Part shown: in pieces, positions 1-7,261 of the stretch
Numbering within the stretch: position 1 is the first letter of the stretch
How the letters are laid out: each line of letters starts with the position of its first letter
From: DASZHC01 sp035938215
Lineage (GTDB): Bacteria > Verrucomicrobiota > Verrucomicrobiia > Chthoniobacterales > JAFAMB01
Assembly: GCA_035938215.1 (NCBI GenBank)
Contig: DASZHC010000115.1
Location: 1-12,438, forward strand
DNA length: 12,438 bases
Direction of reading: 5' to 3'
The notes under the pieces: model-generated
What the model was told of the DNA's origin: nothing
The model's input: the letters and a program-made list of their open reading frames with translations, nothing else
The model's database searches: none
Translations under genes and position numbers: made by a program

Positions 1-710
1 GTTTCGTCACGGCCGCGCAGGACGATATCGAACCGGTAGCCAAGGCCGTATTCCGGGACGGTCGTTTCCCAGTCGAACAAGGCGATCAGCCGTTCCCGCG
101 CTGTCTTGCTTCTGACGCTGTTGAATATTGGATCAAACGGCAGGAGCGGGTCGCCAGGGAAATACATTTGCGTGATCAGGCGGGTAGCAAACGCCGGCCC
201 GAAAACCGAGAAATGGATATGCGCTGGGCGCCAGGCGTTGTAATGGTTGCGCCAGGGGTATTCACCCGGACGAATGGTTTCGAAAGCAAAGCGGCCTTTC
301 GTGTCAGTAACAAACGACGCGCAGCCTGTGAAGTTAGGGTCGAGCGGGGCATCATGCTGATCGCGGGCATGAAGGTAACGACCGGCGGCATTGGCTTGCC
401 AGATCTCAACAAAGGTCCCAGCAACAGCCCGACCATCCTCGTCCAGAACCTGTCCGCTGACCAGGACGCGTTCCCCAAGGGCTTCCCCGTGCGAGCCTTT
501 GGTCAGATCAACAGGCTGGATTTTTTCCGGCGGCGTGAATATGGGACCGGTGAGTTCGGATATGGTTTGCGGCAGGTGGACCGGCGACTGGCGTGGTGAT
601 CGCTTAACGGACGAGACGTAGGAAGGGCAAAAATTGGGTGGCAAAACGCCGTCCTGAAAATTTCGATAAGGGAGGCGAGTTTGGGGCGAATCGAAGGCAT
701 TGGCATTCAT
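1..710 (-). CDS. pcaH: Protocatechuate 3,4-dioxygenase beta subunit, 3' end cut by window edge
   Basis: This is an intradiol ring-cleavage dioxygenase, the iron-bearing beta subunit that converts protocatechuate to 3-carboxy-cis,cis-muconate in the beta-ketoadipate pathway. I read 236 codons from ATG at 710. A Shine-Dalgarno-like GGAG (minus strand, plus positions 717-720) lies six bases upstream. Pseudomonas PcaH is about 239 residues, so only a few codons are missing. The non-haem Fe(III) ligands of the family are all visible: Tyr112 (GRYLH), Tyr151 (PGEYPWRN), and His164 and His166 (RPAHIHFS). The segment APLDPNF and the C-terminal YRFDIVLRG also match the family closely. The alpha subunit (pcaG) would normally follow and should lie beyond the left edge. 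The gene looks intact and catalytically complete. A promoter and an operator-like inverted repeat sit just upstream, which suggests substrate-responsive control. Confidence 0.93.
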   Translation of the reverse strand, partial: MNANAFDSPQTRLPYRNFQDGVLPPNFCPSYVSSVKRSPRQSPVHLPQTISELTGPIFTPPEKIQPVDLTKGSHGEALGERVLVSGQVLDEDGRAVAGTFVEIWQANAAGRYLHARDQHDAPLDPNFTGCASFVTDTKGRFAFETIRPGEYPWRNHYNAWRPAHIHFSVFGPAFATRLITQMYFPGDPLLPFDPIFNSVRSKTARERLIALFDWETTVPEYGLGYRFDIVLRGRDE

Positions 711-737
711 AAAAGGCTCCGTGGCCGAGTTGTACGA

Positions 738-759
738 TTATCGCACCAATGTGCGGTTA
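738..759. promoter_or_regulatory. Inverted repeat, candidate operator of pcaH
   Basis: The arms CGCAC (742-746) and GTGCG (751-755) flank CAAT. The symmetry extends imperfectly outward to TTATCGCAC and GTGCGGTTA. The repeat overlaps the predicted transcription start and lies 28-49 bases upstream of the start codon. Catabolic pca genes are usually controlled by LysR- or IclR-type regulators that bind such dyads. No regulator gene is visible here, so the cognate protein is unknown. Confidence 0.4.
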
Positions 760-763
760 TAGA

Positions 764-790
764 ATTAAACTTCCCAATTCTCTTTGTCAA
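764..790 (-). promoter_or_regulatory. Sigma70-like promoter of pcaH
   Basis: On the minus strand, TTGACA (plus 785-790) is followed after 15 bases by TTTAAT (plus 764-769). The -35 is perfect and the -10 matches five of six bases, but the spacing is two bases short of ideal. Transcription would begin near 757, giving a leader of about 47 bases before the ATG at 710. Confidence 0.5.
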
Positions 791-902
791 GAGGGCCGTG
801 ACAGAACTTCTTTTAAGCTCCGGGAGTCAGCAATAAGGCCTGCAATTGGTCGGTACGCAGCAGGTAGGGTCGCATCTCCATAAGCGTTAACTTAAGCGCT
901 AT

Positions 903-963
903 GTAGGCGAAGCGTCTCGCTTTGCACGCTTCAAAACTGCGCAAACCGAGACGGTTCGCCTAC
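903..963. repeat. Long hairpin with 23-bp stem, dispersed-repeat candidate
   Basis: Positions 903-925 pair with 941-963 (21 of 23 positions) around a 15-base loop. The outer 17 bases match at 16 positions. It lies between the 3' end of the propeller-phosphoesterase gene and the pcaH promoter. There is no T-run on either side, so it is not a typical intrinsic terminator. A smaller imperfect dyad (AGCGTTAACTTAAGCGCT, about 885-900) abuts it on the left, which suggests a composite intergenic repeat. The rest of the 711-1096 gap shows no gene. Confidence 0.6.
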
Positions 964-1010
964 CTTTCCTTGGAGCGCGTTTGTTGGCTATCCGCTGACT
1001 CAAGAATATA

Positions 1011-1034
1011 GAAGGTGCAGCGGGATGCACCCTC
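1011..1034 (-). terminator. Weak candidate terminator of the propeller-phosphoesterase gene
   Basis: Read on the minus strand, a nine-base-pair stem (core GGTGCA/TGCACC, one G-T pair) with a six-base loop is followed by a T-rich but interrupted stretch, TATATTCTT. It lies about 65 bases past the stop codon at 1097. The tail is poor for an intrinsic terminator, hence the modest confidence. Confidence 0.35.
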
Positions 1035-1096
1035 TAACGCCAGTCCGGCTCGGACCCCCTTGCCGGCGGCCCATTTTGATCGCAACGAAAGGCATG

Positions 1097-4000
1097 TTAT
1101 TTCGGGGACAGGACACTAACAAGGGCTTCCGCCTGATGCATCAGTTCTCGTTGGCCGCGGAGATATTCGTCGGAGTTCAGGCTGTGGTCGTTTTCAGCTT
1201 CGTGATAAAGCGAATCGGCTCTCATTGAAAGACGCGCCAGTGCTCCCAGGCGACGACTGTCCTCGTCGGGTTCTGCAGTGTCCAACCGGCTCACCAGCGC
1301 CCAGACTTCTTGCCCGGCAGGAGTTCCCTCGTAGCCTACCACCCGGTTGAATTCACTCGGCCGAATTTCGATATGGTTGTAATTCGGCTGGAACAGATCG
1401 TGAAGATCTGTAGCCACAAGGTCTCCGATATTGTTCGGAGGCAAGCCCAGCAACAGCTCTTCGGTTTTGACGATTGAAGCGGTCGAATAATGTTGTTTTC
1501 CGAGATAGCCGGGTTTCGCAAACGGGCTCACGAGGATCATTGGAGTGCGGTGAGGATGTATATGATCGTGCGTGGCTTGAGCGTCATCGAACGTGATAAA
1601 GATCGCGGCGCCGGTGCCCGTCTTTCTGTCGTAGTACGCTGAGCTTTTCATGAGGTGCTCTATAACCATACCGAGTGCGACGTCGCCATCTTCAACCTGT
1701 TGAGCCGGTTCAGGGTGTACCGGCTTGCCGGTCTTCGGATCAATTCCGAAGTTGGTTGCGGTGGTTTCACCGGTATGATCGTTTGGCAAATAAATGTAGA
1801 GAAAACGGGGAAGCGTTCCTTCCTGCGTCATGCGATCGAAATCTTTTATGAACTCCAGGGCTCGTCGCTGGTCCGAGATGTTGAAATTATAACCCGGGTA
1901 GTTCCTGTCCAGGTGTGGTTCCCCATTTTTGTTATTTTCGCCCAGAATGGAGAGCATTGGCAGATTGAGGAAATAGGCTTGGCCCAGTCCCTGCGTCTTA
2001 CTGTCGACGTCGCTGCCCGGAAACTCTTCCACAGGATTCTTTTCCTCCTTGACCGGGTAACCCATCCTTCCGCTGGCCGGATCGTCAAAAGTACCGGGCA
2101 GACTGTTTCCGGTGTCCGTGCCGTCAATTCGCACAAGCTCACCGTAGTCCTTGAACGATACCCCGTTCCTCGCCGCATTGTTGAAGATATAGCCGGTTGC
2201 CGGATAGTCTTCCGGCTCCATGTTTTTGTTTACGAGAAGGCCGCGACCCTCCTTTACCAAAAGGGTTTTTTCTGTGTAGTCGGTCGCCGTGCCCGAGGCG
2301 CAGAATTGATGTCCTGCGTCGCTTTCTTCAGAATCGGAGTAGTAATTCACTGCAGTCGCGAATGTTTCCGCCAGCAACCGCGTATTCCTTGCTACCGGCC
2401 CGTATTGAGTGTCGCTGAACGCGCTGCCATCGGGATGATGGAACCTCGTGCTGGCAAACGGTTGGAAATGGTTGCTCTCGCCTAGGATCGAATCGAGACT
2501 TTTATTTTCGTGTTCGATAAAAATCACGTACTTGATCTTTTTGGAAGTCTGCCTTCCGCCGATCGGTACGACGCTCTCATCACGGGTCTTAATCTTTGCG
2601 ACGTTGTAGTCATCGATTCTGGTTTCGTTCGACTTGATCTGGTCGAGCGCCACCTTCTGCACGGTACCGAAGATAAAATTTGAATCCTCGAAAGACTCAA
2701 CGCCTGTAGCTGGGGGAGGGGCTCCGGCTTGGGTTGTTTCCGGATTAATATCTTCACCGATGCCCTTTGCATTGACGATGTAAAGGAACTTGTCGTCCGG
2801 GCTTATCGCCAAAGCAGCGGGCCACCAACCTGTTGGAATGCGTCCGATCAGTTTTGGAGCAAAGAGATCCGACGTATCAAGGACGGCCACAGCATTGATG
2901 CCCCCTTCGGCGACGTACAGTCTACGCCCGTCGTGTGATGCGGCGAGGGCGTTCGGATAATTGCCGGTTACAAAATGTCCTCCGGAAAGTGCCAAATGAA
3001 TCCACGGAAGATTAATCCGCTGCATTTGCTCTTCGTGATCGATATCGACAACGCCCAGGCTATCGTCATTTGTCCTGGTCGCATAGAGCGCGTGGCGTTT
3101 TCCCCTGGTCAGGACAGCCATTGCCGACGGGTGGGTGTCCCCAACCTGCTGAAGCGCGTCCAGCGGTTTGCCCTCGGCAATCGCGCGGCTCAGGTGGGCC
3201 TTCGTTGGATCTTGGGGCTGAAAATGAAAAATTGAGAGCGAAGAAGTCTTTGCGGTTAGTGGCCGATAGTCGGTTTTCGGAACGAAGAACCCGATAGGTT
3301 CATCCAGCTCACCGTGGGGACCGGTGGCCGTTCCGATCGCGGTCAGTTTGCCGCCAGAGTCATAAGAGGGTGCCGCAAACTTATAAGGTGTCACTCCCCA
3401 GTTGGAGACTACGACGCGCCTGTTATCCGGACTGACGGCGACTGCGTACGGAGAGTATCCAGCTTCATACTGGGCAACAACCTTTTTCGAAGCGGTATCG
3501 ATGACCGCAACGCTATTGTCTCCGTTACAGGCTACGAAAAGATACCTCCCGTCGGAAGTCAGCGTGCAGCCGGCAGGAAATGTGATTTTAGCTCCAAGAC
3601 CAAAGACAGACCTTTTCGGGTTGCTGGCAGGGCTCGGTACGGCATCGAGGTTGAATGAACTGGAGACCGTGTAATTGCTGACCCAACCTTGATCGGCAGG
3701 CAGCAAAGGTGAAATCGGAATAGATGCGGGGTCGTCCGCCGGGGAGATCTGACCCTTCGAGCTGATACTGAACAGCTTGATGCTGTTGTCTCCGCCTCCC
3801 GACGCATAAACCATATAGGTCCCGTCCGGATTCATCGTGGCGGCCAATCCCATGAACAGCTTTTTGGCTGAATTGATTTGGGATACGACCGTCATCGGTG
3901 TCGTGGATGTGTCTAATACAGACAAACTGTAGCCGCCGTGGTTCTTGGCATTTTGCAGGGAGACGAGATCGCCCTTGCGTTCGTCATCGTTTGAAACGAT

Positions 4001-4387
4001 CGCAAACTTTCCATCCGGGGTGAGTATGATACCCAGCGGATTCATTCCTACCTGAGTGCTTGTGCCGGCAGGTTTAGCGATTCGACCGTTTGGAAGCACT
4101 CCATGAAAATAGTTGCCGTCACCGGAGTTTGAGAACTTCTGGGGACCCGCAAAAAGTTCAGCTCCTTCGTAGCCGGGGATTGACTCCGTTGTGCCGGCTA
4201 CGGGGCTTCCGAACGTTCCCCAGTTCGCTATTTGAATCGGGGGTCCGAAGGGGTTTTTGAGCGAGCGACTATTTGTGTTCGGGGTATGGCGGTGGGGGTA
4301 ATCTTTCGCAGATAGGTTGCCGGCGAGGAGAACGCCGACCGCACAGCCAAGGATGACGCGAAAAGTTCGAATGAGCGCGTTCAACAT
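1097..4387 (-). CDS. Secreted YVTN beta-propeller / alkaline-phosphatase-superfamily phosphoesterase
   Basis: A 1096-residue exported protein. Residues 1-27 form a signal peptide (Arg at 7 and 10, a hydrophobic core, cleavage likely after LSA27). Residues about 80-545 are a beta-propeller of YVTN/lactonase type, with recurring units such as PDGKFAIVSN, SDGRYLFVACNGDNSVAVIDT, DGRRLYVAEGG and DDKFLYIVNAKG. Residues about 617-1000 are a phosphoesterase-family domain (PF04185-like). It shows IEHENKSLDSILG (624-636, Glu627/Asn628 at the expected metal site), DAGHQ (690-694), YLPNDHTG (866-873), DGDVALG (900-906), FDDAQ (933-937) and DHIHPHRTP (941-949). This matches the proteins usually labelled bifunctional YVTN beta-propeller/alkaline phosphatase; the substrate is unknown. 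About 95 further residues form a polar C-terminal tail. AGGA lies ten bases before the ATG. It appears monocistronic, with repeats on both sides. Confidence 0.88.
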   Translation of the reverse strand: MLNALIRTFRVILGCAVGVLLAGNLSAKDYPHRHTPNTNSRSLKNPFGPPIQIANWGTFGSPVAGTTESIPGYEGAELFAGPQKFSNSGDGNYFHGVLPNGRIAKPAGTSTQVGMNPLGIILTPDGKFAIVSNDDERKGDLVSLQNAKNHGGYSLSVLDTSTTPMTVVSQINSAKKLFMGLAATMNPDGTYMVYASGGGDNSIKLFSISSKGQISPADDPASIPISPLLPADQGWVSNYTVSSSFNLDAVPSPASNPKRSVFGLGAKITFPAGCTLTSDGRYLFVACNGDNSVAVIDTASKKVVAQYEAGYSPYAVAVSPDNRRVVVSNWGVTPYKFAAPSYDSGGKLTAIGTATGPHGELDEPIGFFVPKTDYRPLTAKTSSLSIFHFQPQDPTKAHLSRAIAEGKPLDALQQVGDTHPSAMAVLTRGKRHALYATRTNDDSLGVVDIDHEEQMQRINLPWIHLALSGGHFVTGNYPNALAASHDGRRLYVAEGGINAVAVLDTSDLFAPKLIGRIPTGWWPAALAISPDDKFLYIVNAKGIGEDINPETTQAGAPPPATGVESFEDSNFIFGTVQKVALDQIKSNETRIDDYNVAKIKTRDESVVPIGGRQTSKKIKYVIFIEHENKSLDSILGESNHFQPFASTRFHHPDGSAFSDTQYGPVARNTRLLAETFATAVNYYSDSEESDAGHQFCASGTATDYTEKTLLVKEGRGLLVNKNMEPEDYPATGYIFNNAARNGVSFKDYGELVRIDGTDTGNSLPGTFDDPASGRMGYPVKEEKNPVEEFPGSDVDSKTQGLGQAYFLNLPMLSILGENNKNGEPHLDRNYPGYNFNISDQRRALEFIKDFDRMTQEGTLPRFLYIYLPNDHTGETTATNFGIDPKTGKPVHPEPAQQVEDGDVALGMVIEHLMKSSAYYDRKTGTGAAIFITFDDAQATHDHIHPHRTPMILVSPFAKPGYLGKQHYSTASIVKTEELLLGLPPNNIGDLVATDLHDLFQPNYNHIEIRPSEFNRVVGYEGTPAGQEVWALVSRLDTAEPDEDSRRLGALARLSMRADSLYHEAENDHSLNSDEYLRGQRELMHQAEALVSVLSPK

Positions 4388-4491
4388 TGCAGTTCGATCC
4401 TACCATGTGGCGCTGCGAGAGGCTCGTTACAGTTGTGTGAAGCGAGGCCGCGCCTCAGACCAGCAAAACGCCGATGTTCGTTTTTCATGGG

Positions 4492-4582
4492 AGGGACGGC
4501 CTCCGTGCCGTCCCACTAATCATTTCGGGCCCCCATAATAATGTGACAAGGACAAAAATGGGACGGCACAGAGGCCGCCCCT
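4492..4582. repeat. Pair of inverted REP-like hairpins
   Basis: Two 24-base arms (4492-4515 and 4559-4582) are reverse complements at 22 of 24 positions, separated by 43 bases. Each arm is also a hairpin in itself: GGGACGGC/GCCGTCCC around CTCCGT (4493-4514), and GGGACGGC/GCCGCCCC around ACAGAG (4560-4581). Two facing hairpins resemble REP/BIME elements mobilised by REP-associated transposases, but no GTAG-like flank and no such transposase is seen here. Confidence 0.7.
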
Positions 4583-4643
4583 ATCGAGACCCGTGCGAGG
4601 CTTTCGCCAACATTGCTCCCTAAAGACCTGGAGGGTTGCGGTC

Positions 4644-4738
4644 CCCTCGCAGCCGTTGCCGGCCGCAAAAATTGGCACCGTTTCACGGCGCCGACGGAGC
4701 GGACGCCCTCCAGCTCCAGGGAATCGGCCAGCAATGGC
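4644..4738. repeat. Dispersed intergenic repeat, copy A
   Basis: This 95-base segment recurs at 11223-11308. A 36-base block (4676-4711) differs from the other copy at two positions, and a 20-base block (4719-4738) at one. The opening CCCTCGCAGCCGTTG is identical. Copy A has six more bases than copy B between the two main blocks (AGCTCCA in place of a single G). It lies in the 528-bp gap between the divergently oriented propeller-phosphoesterase and HtrA genes, in which no credible gene is seen. Confidence 0.8.
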
Positions 4739-4784
4739 GTCTGGCTGTGGGCGCCCTCGCCTTACCAGTCTGCCTCGTTAGAAC

Positions 4785-4805
4785 GGCCGGCTCGGAGATC
4801 CGGCC
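4785..4805. repeat. Short GC-rich hairpin next to repeat copy A
   Basis: GGCCGG (4785-4790) pairs with CCGGCC (4800-4805) across a nine-base loop. It lies about 50 bases past repeat copy A and 110 bases before the HtrA start, and is probably part of the same repeat cluster. It has no terminator-like T-run. Confidence 0.4.
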
Positions 4806-4915
4806 CTGCCCCGGCAGCATTGCGGGTTGATTTTCTTGCACGATTGTAATGTTCCAGCAAGGGCCGCGTCAGTTGGCTGGCGCAACCTTAATCATTCATT
4901 CGTACAAAAAAATTT

Positions 4916-6427
4916 ATGACTAGAACATCATTGAAATGGTATGCATCCAGCCTTTTGATGGTTGCGGGTGCAGCCTTAACAATCGGAACTGGCTTAGCCT
5001 TGAATTCCGAGGAACAAAAACAGAAAACGCAAAGCCCACCGCTGGTAGTTCAGACCGATAATGCCCCGATTACGCGGGATTTGAAATCGGGAACCAGTTT
5101 CGCACCGATCGTCAAGAAGGTCGCGCCAAGCGTGGTGAAGGTTTCCGTGACTTCAAAGACCGGCGAAAGCCCGATGGCGATGCCGGACAACGACTTTTTC
5201 CGGCGATTTTTCGGGGATAATGGAGATTTGTTCGGTCCCGGACACAACCGCGGCTTTATGCAGCATGGCTTGGGATCGGGAGTGGTCGTTTCGGCGGACG
5301 GATACATTCTTACAAACAACCATGTTGTAAACAACGCCAGCGAGATTCAGGTCGCTCTTAGCGATGGCCGGCAATTTACCGCGAAAGTTATCGGCACAGA
5401 TGCGAAGACGGACGTTGCTCTTATTAAGATCAAGGCAGAAAATCTGCCCGCCTTGAAGCTAACGGATAGCGACAAAGTCGAAATCGGGGACGTCGTTCTT
5501 GCGATTGGTAATCCCTTTGGAATTGGCCAGACCGTCACTGAGGGAATCGTGAGCGCGAAGAATCGCGCAACTTCCGGCGATATGGACGAAGATTTCATCC
5601 AGACCGACGCCGCGATTAATCCCGGCAACTCCGGAGGAGCTCTGGTCGACACGGAAGGTCGCCTTGTAGGCATTAATTCGGCGATCTTGACACGCAGTGG
5701 AGGAAATCAGGGTATCGGGTTCGCTGTACCATCGAATCTTTGCCGGTGGGTTATGGAAAGTTTGGTGAAGAACGGACGCGTGGACAGAGGATATCTTGGG
5801 GTGGTGATCCAGGACATTACGCCGGAATTGGCAAAAGCGTTCAAGTTAGAGCAAACCAATGGCGCGCTTGTTAGCGACGTTGCAACGGGAGGACCTGCAG
5901 AGGCTGCCGGTTTGAAGAGTGGAGACGTCATCGTGCAATTTGACGGCAAGCCTGTCGAAGACGTGGCTCAATTCAAGATTCATGTTGCTGAGACCGCTCC
6001 CGGTTCGAAGGTTCCCTTAGTTGTCAACAGGAACGGAGAGGTGAAGAACTTTGATGTGACGTTGAAGAGTTTGCCCGAAAACCGGACCGCAAAGGCGCAA
6101 GAAAAGAGCGATAAACATGAAGAAGCCCTCGCCGGTGTTGGTGTCGCGGATCTAGACCAATCGATTCGCAGAGAATTGAACATCCCCACCAACGTGGAAG
6201 GGGCTGTCGTCACGGAAGTGAGCCCTGATTCGGCTGCCTACGAAGCGGGACTGAGGAGCGGCGATGTGATTACGGAGATAAATCATCAGCCCGTGCGTAA
6301 TGCGCAGGACGCCATTGCTGATACAACCAAGCCTGCTGGCGACCAGACGCTGGTAAAGGTCTGGAGCAAAGGCGGAAGCCACTATCTGACGGTTGAGGAA
6401 TCGAACGAGGGCTCGAACCAAGGCTGA
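4916..6427 (+). CDS. degP: DegP/HtrA-type periplasmic serine endoprotease, two PDZ domains
   Basis: A 503-residue Do-family protease that degrades or refolds damaged envelope proteins. An N-terminal hydrophobic segment (about 9-29) acts as a signal peptide or anchor. The trypsin-like domain spans about 60-285 with the complete triad: His136 (LTNNHVV), Asp166 (TDVAL) and Ser239 (NPGNSGGAL). PDZ1 follows at about 290-385 (RGYLGV, GPAEAAGLKSGDVI) and PDZ2 at about 405-495 (SAAYEAGLRSGDVI). Length and order match Gram-negative DegP/DegQ. The segment before the catalytic histidine (FFRRFFG) resembles the LA loop of DegP-type enzymes. No good Shine-Dalgarno precedes the ATG, but no better start exists, since the signal segment begins directly after it. 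A strong terminator follows, so it is probably transcribed alone. A two-component system lies downstream on the same strand. The symbol is by family; degP and degQ cannot be told apart here. Confidence 0.94.
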   Translation: MTRTSLKWYASSLLMVAGAALTIGTGLALNSEEQKQKTQSPPLVVQTDNAPITRDLKSGTSFAPIVKKVAPSVVKVSVTSKTGESPMAMPDNDFFRRFFGDNGDLFGPGHNRGFMQHGLGSGVVVSADGYILTNNHVVNNASEIQVALSDGRQFTAKVIGTDAKTDVALIKIKAENLPALKLTDSDKVEIGDVVLAIGNPFGIGQTVTEGIVSAKNRATSGDMDEDFIQTDAAINPGNSGGALVDTEGRLVGINSAILTRSGGNQGIGFAVPSNLCRWVMESLVKNGRVDRGYLGVVIQDITPELAKAFKLEQTNGALVSDVATGGPAEAAGLKSGDVIVQFDGKPVEDVAQFKIHVAETAPGSKVPLVVNRNGEVKNFDVTLKSLPENRTAKAQEKSDKHEEALAGVGVADLDQSIRRELNIPTNVEGAVVTEVSPDSAAYEAGLRSGDVITEINHQPVRNAQDAIADTTKPAGDQTLVKVWSKGGSHYLTVEESNEGSNQG

Positions 6428-6448
6428 TTTGGAAGTGGTGTAAGCAGG

Positions 6449-6484
6449 ATGCTCTCCCGGTTAAGTCTGGGAGAGCATTTGTTT
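6449..6484 (+). terminator. Rho-independent terminator after the HtrA protease gene
   Basis: A perfect ten-base-pair stem (ATGCTCTCCC 6449-6458 with GGGAGAGCAT 6469-6478) and a ten-base loop are followed by TTTGTTT. It starts 21 bases after the stop codon at 6427 and separates the protease gene from the response-regulator gene. Confidence 0.85.
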
Positions 6485-6512
6485 GGCGCGGTTCTCCAAA
6501 GGGAGACCAGAG

Positions 6513-6532
6513 AAGCCGCCGCGAAGCGGCTT
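6513..6532 (+). other. Hairpin upstream of the response regulator
   Basis: AAGCCGC (6513-6519) pairs with GCGGCTT (6526-6532) around CGCGAA. There is no T-run after it. It could back up the preceding terminator or lie in the regulatory region of the two-component operon; nothing decides between these. Confidence 0.4.
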
Positions 6533-6586
6533 GCATAAAAGGACTCTGCGGAAATGGTTGAATTCTGTTATAGTTCTTTGACTCCT

Positions 6587-7261
6587 ATGCGGGTACTGGT
6601 TGTTGAGGACGACGAAAAGATCGCCTCATTTGTCGTAAATGGTCTGAAGCAAAGCGGCTTCGCTGTTGATCGTGCGCGCGATGGCGAGCAGGGTCTCGAT
6701 TTGGCTTCCGCTGTTTCTTACGACGCCGCAGTGCTGGATCTGATGCTTCCAAAACTGGACGGGCTCTCGTTGCTTCGATCCCTGCGACAACGCAAAATCT
6801 CGGTGCCGGTATTGATTCTAAGCGCTCGCGCCAGTGTAGATGATCGTGTCCTCGGCCTGCAGTCGGGCGGCGATGATTATTTGACTAAACCCTTTGCATT
6901 TTCGGAGCTGCTCGCTCGCATTCAAGCCCTGATCAGACGAGCGATTCATTCGGGCGAACCGAGCCATCTCTCTGTGAGCGATCTGAAAATGGATTTGTTC
7001 ACAAGAGAGGTTTTGCGTGCCGGCCAGAAAATCGATCTTCAACCCAGGGAGTTTGCGCTCCTGGAACTTTTGCTTTCGCACGCAGGGCGTCCCGTGACGA
7101 AAACGATGATTTTAGAGCATGTCTGGGATTTCAGTTTTGATCCTCAAACCAACGTTGTTGATGTGCTGATGCATCGACTGCGATCCAAGGTCGACAAGGG
7201 TTTCGCTCAGAAGCTGATCCATACGGTTCGAGGTGTCGGATATGTGGCTAAGCCGAATTGA
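6587..7261 (+). CDS. OmpR/PhoB-family DNA-binding response regulator
   Basis: A 224-residue response regulator. The receiver domain (1-118) carries the acidic pair Asp8/Asp9, phospho-acceptor Asp51 (AVLDLMLP), Ser79 and Lys101 (LTKPF). The winged-helix output domain (about 128-222) contains LQPREFALLELLL and ends HTVRGVGYVAKPN, as expected for OmpR-type regulators. I chose ATG 6587 because it sits directly before the first receiver strand (MRVLVVEDDE). An in-frame ATG at 6554 would add 11 residues with no family counterpart, although a weak AAGGA lies before it. A -10-like TATAGT at 6569-6574 would place transcription only a few bases before 6587, implying a nearly leaderless message. It overlaps the next gene by 20 bases, so the two form an operon. 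The protease gene just upstream suggests an envelope-stress role like CpxR (inference only). Confidence 0.93.
   Translation: MRVLVVEDDEKIASFVVNGLKQSGFAVDRARDGEQGLDLASAVSYDAAVLDLMLPKLDGLSLLRSLRQRKISVPVLILSARASVDDRVLGLQSGGDDYLTKPFAFSELLARIQALIRRAIHSGEPSHLSVSDLKMDLFTREVLRAGQKIDLQPREFALLELLLSHAGRPVTKTMILEHVWDFSFDPQTNVVDVLMHRLRSKVDKGFAQKLIHTVRGVGYVAKPN

Noticed and set aside
168..599. 143-codon plus-strand open frame
   Set aside because: It is antisense to pcaH, which carries all four iron ligands. The plus-strand product is not recognisable.
738..759. PcaQ-type binding site
   Set aside because: ATAACC is present on the minus strand, but the second half-site GGTTAA is not at the required four-base spacing, so no specific regulator is named.
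903..963. Long hairpin as an intrinsic terminator
   Set aside because: It has no T-run on either strand and lies over 130 bases from the nearest stop codon; a weak stem at 1011-1034 is a better candidate.
1655..2485. 276-codon plus-strand open frame
   Set aside because: It lies wholly antisense to the propeller-phosphoesterase gene, whose protein is clearly recognisable. The plus-strand translation has no family-like motifs.
4492..4582. CRISPR-like repeat pair
   Set aside because: There are only two units in inverted, not direct, orientation, and there are no cas genes.
4593..4849. Several small plus-strand frames in the 4.6-4.85 kb gap
   Set aside because: They cover the dispersed repeat and hairpins; their translations are low-complexity and overlap each other in different frames.
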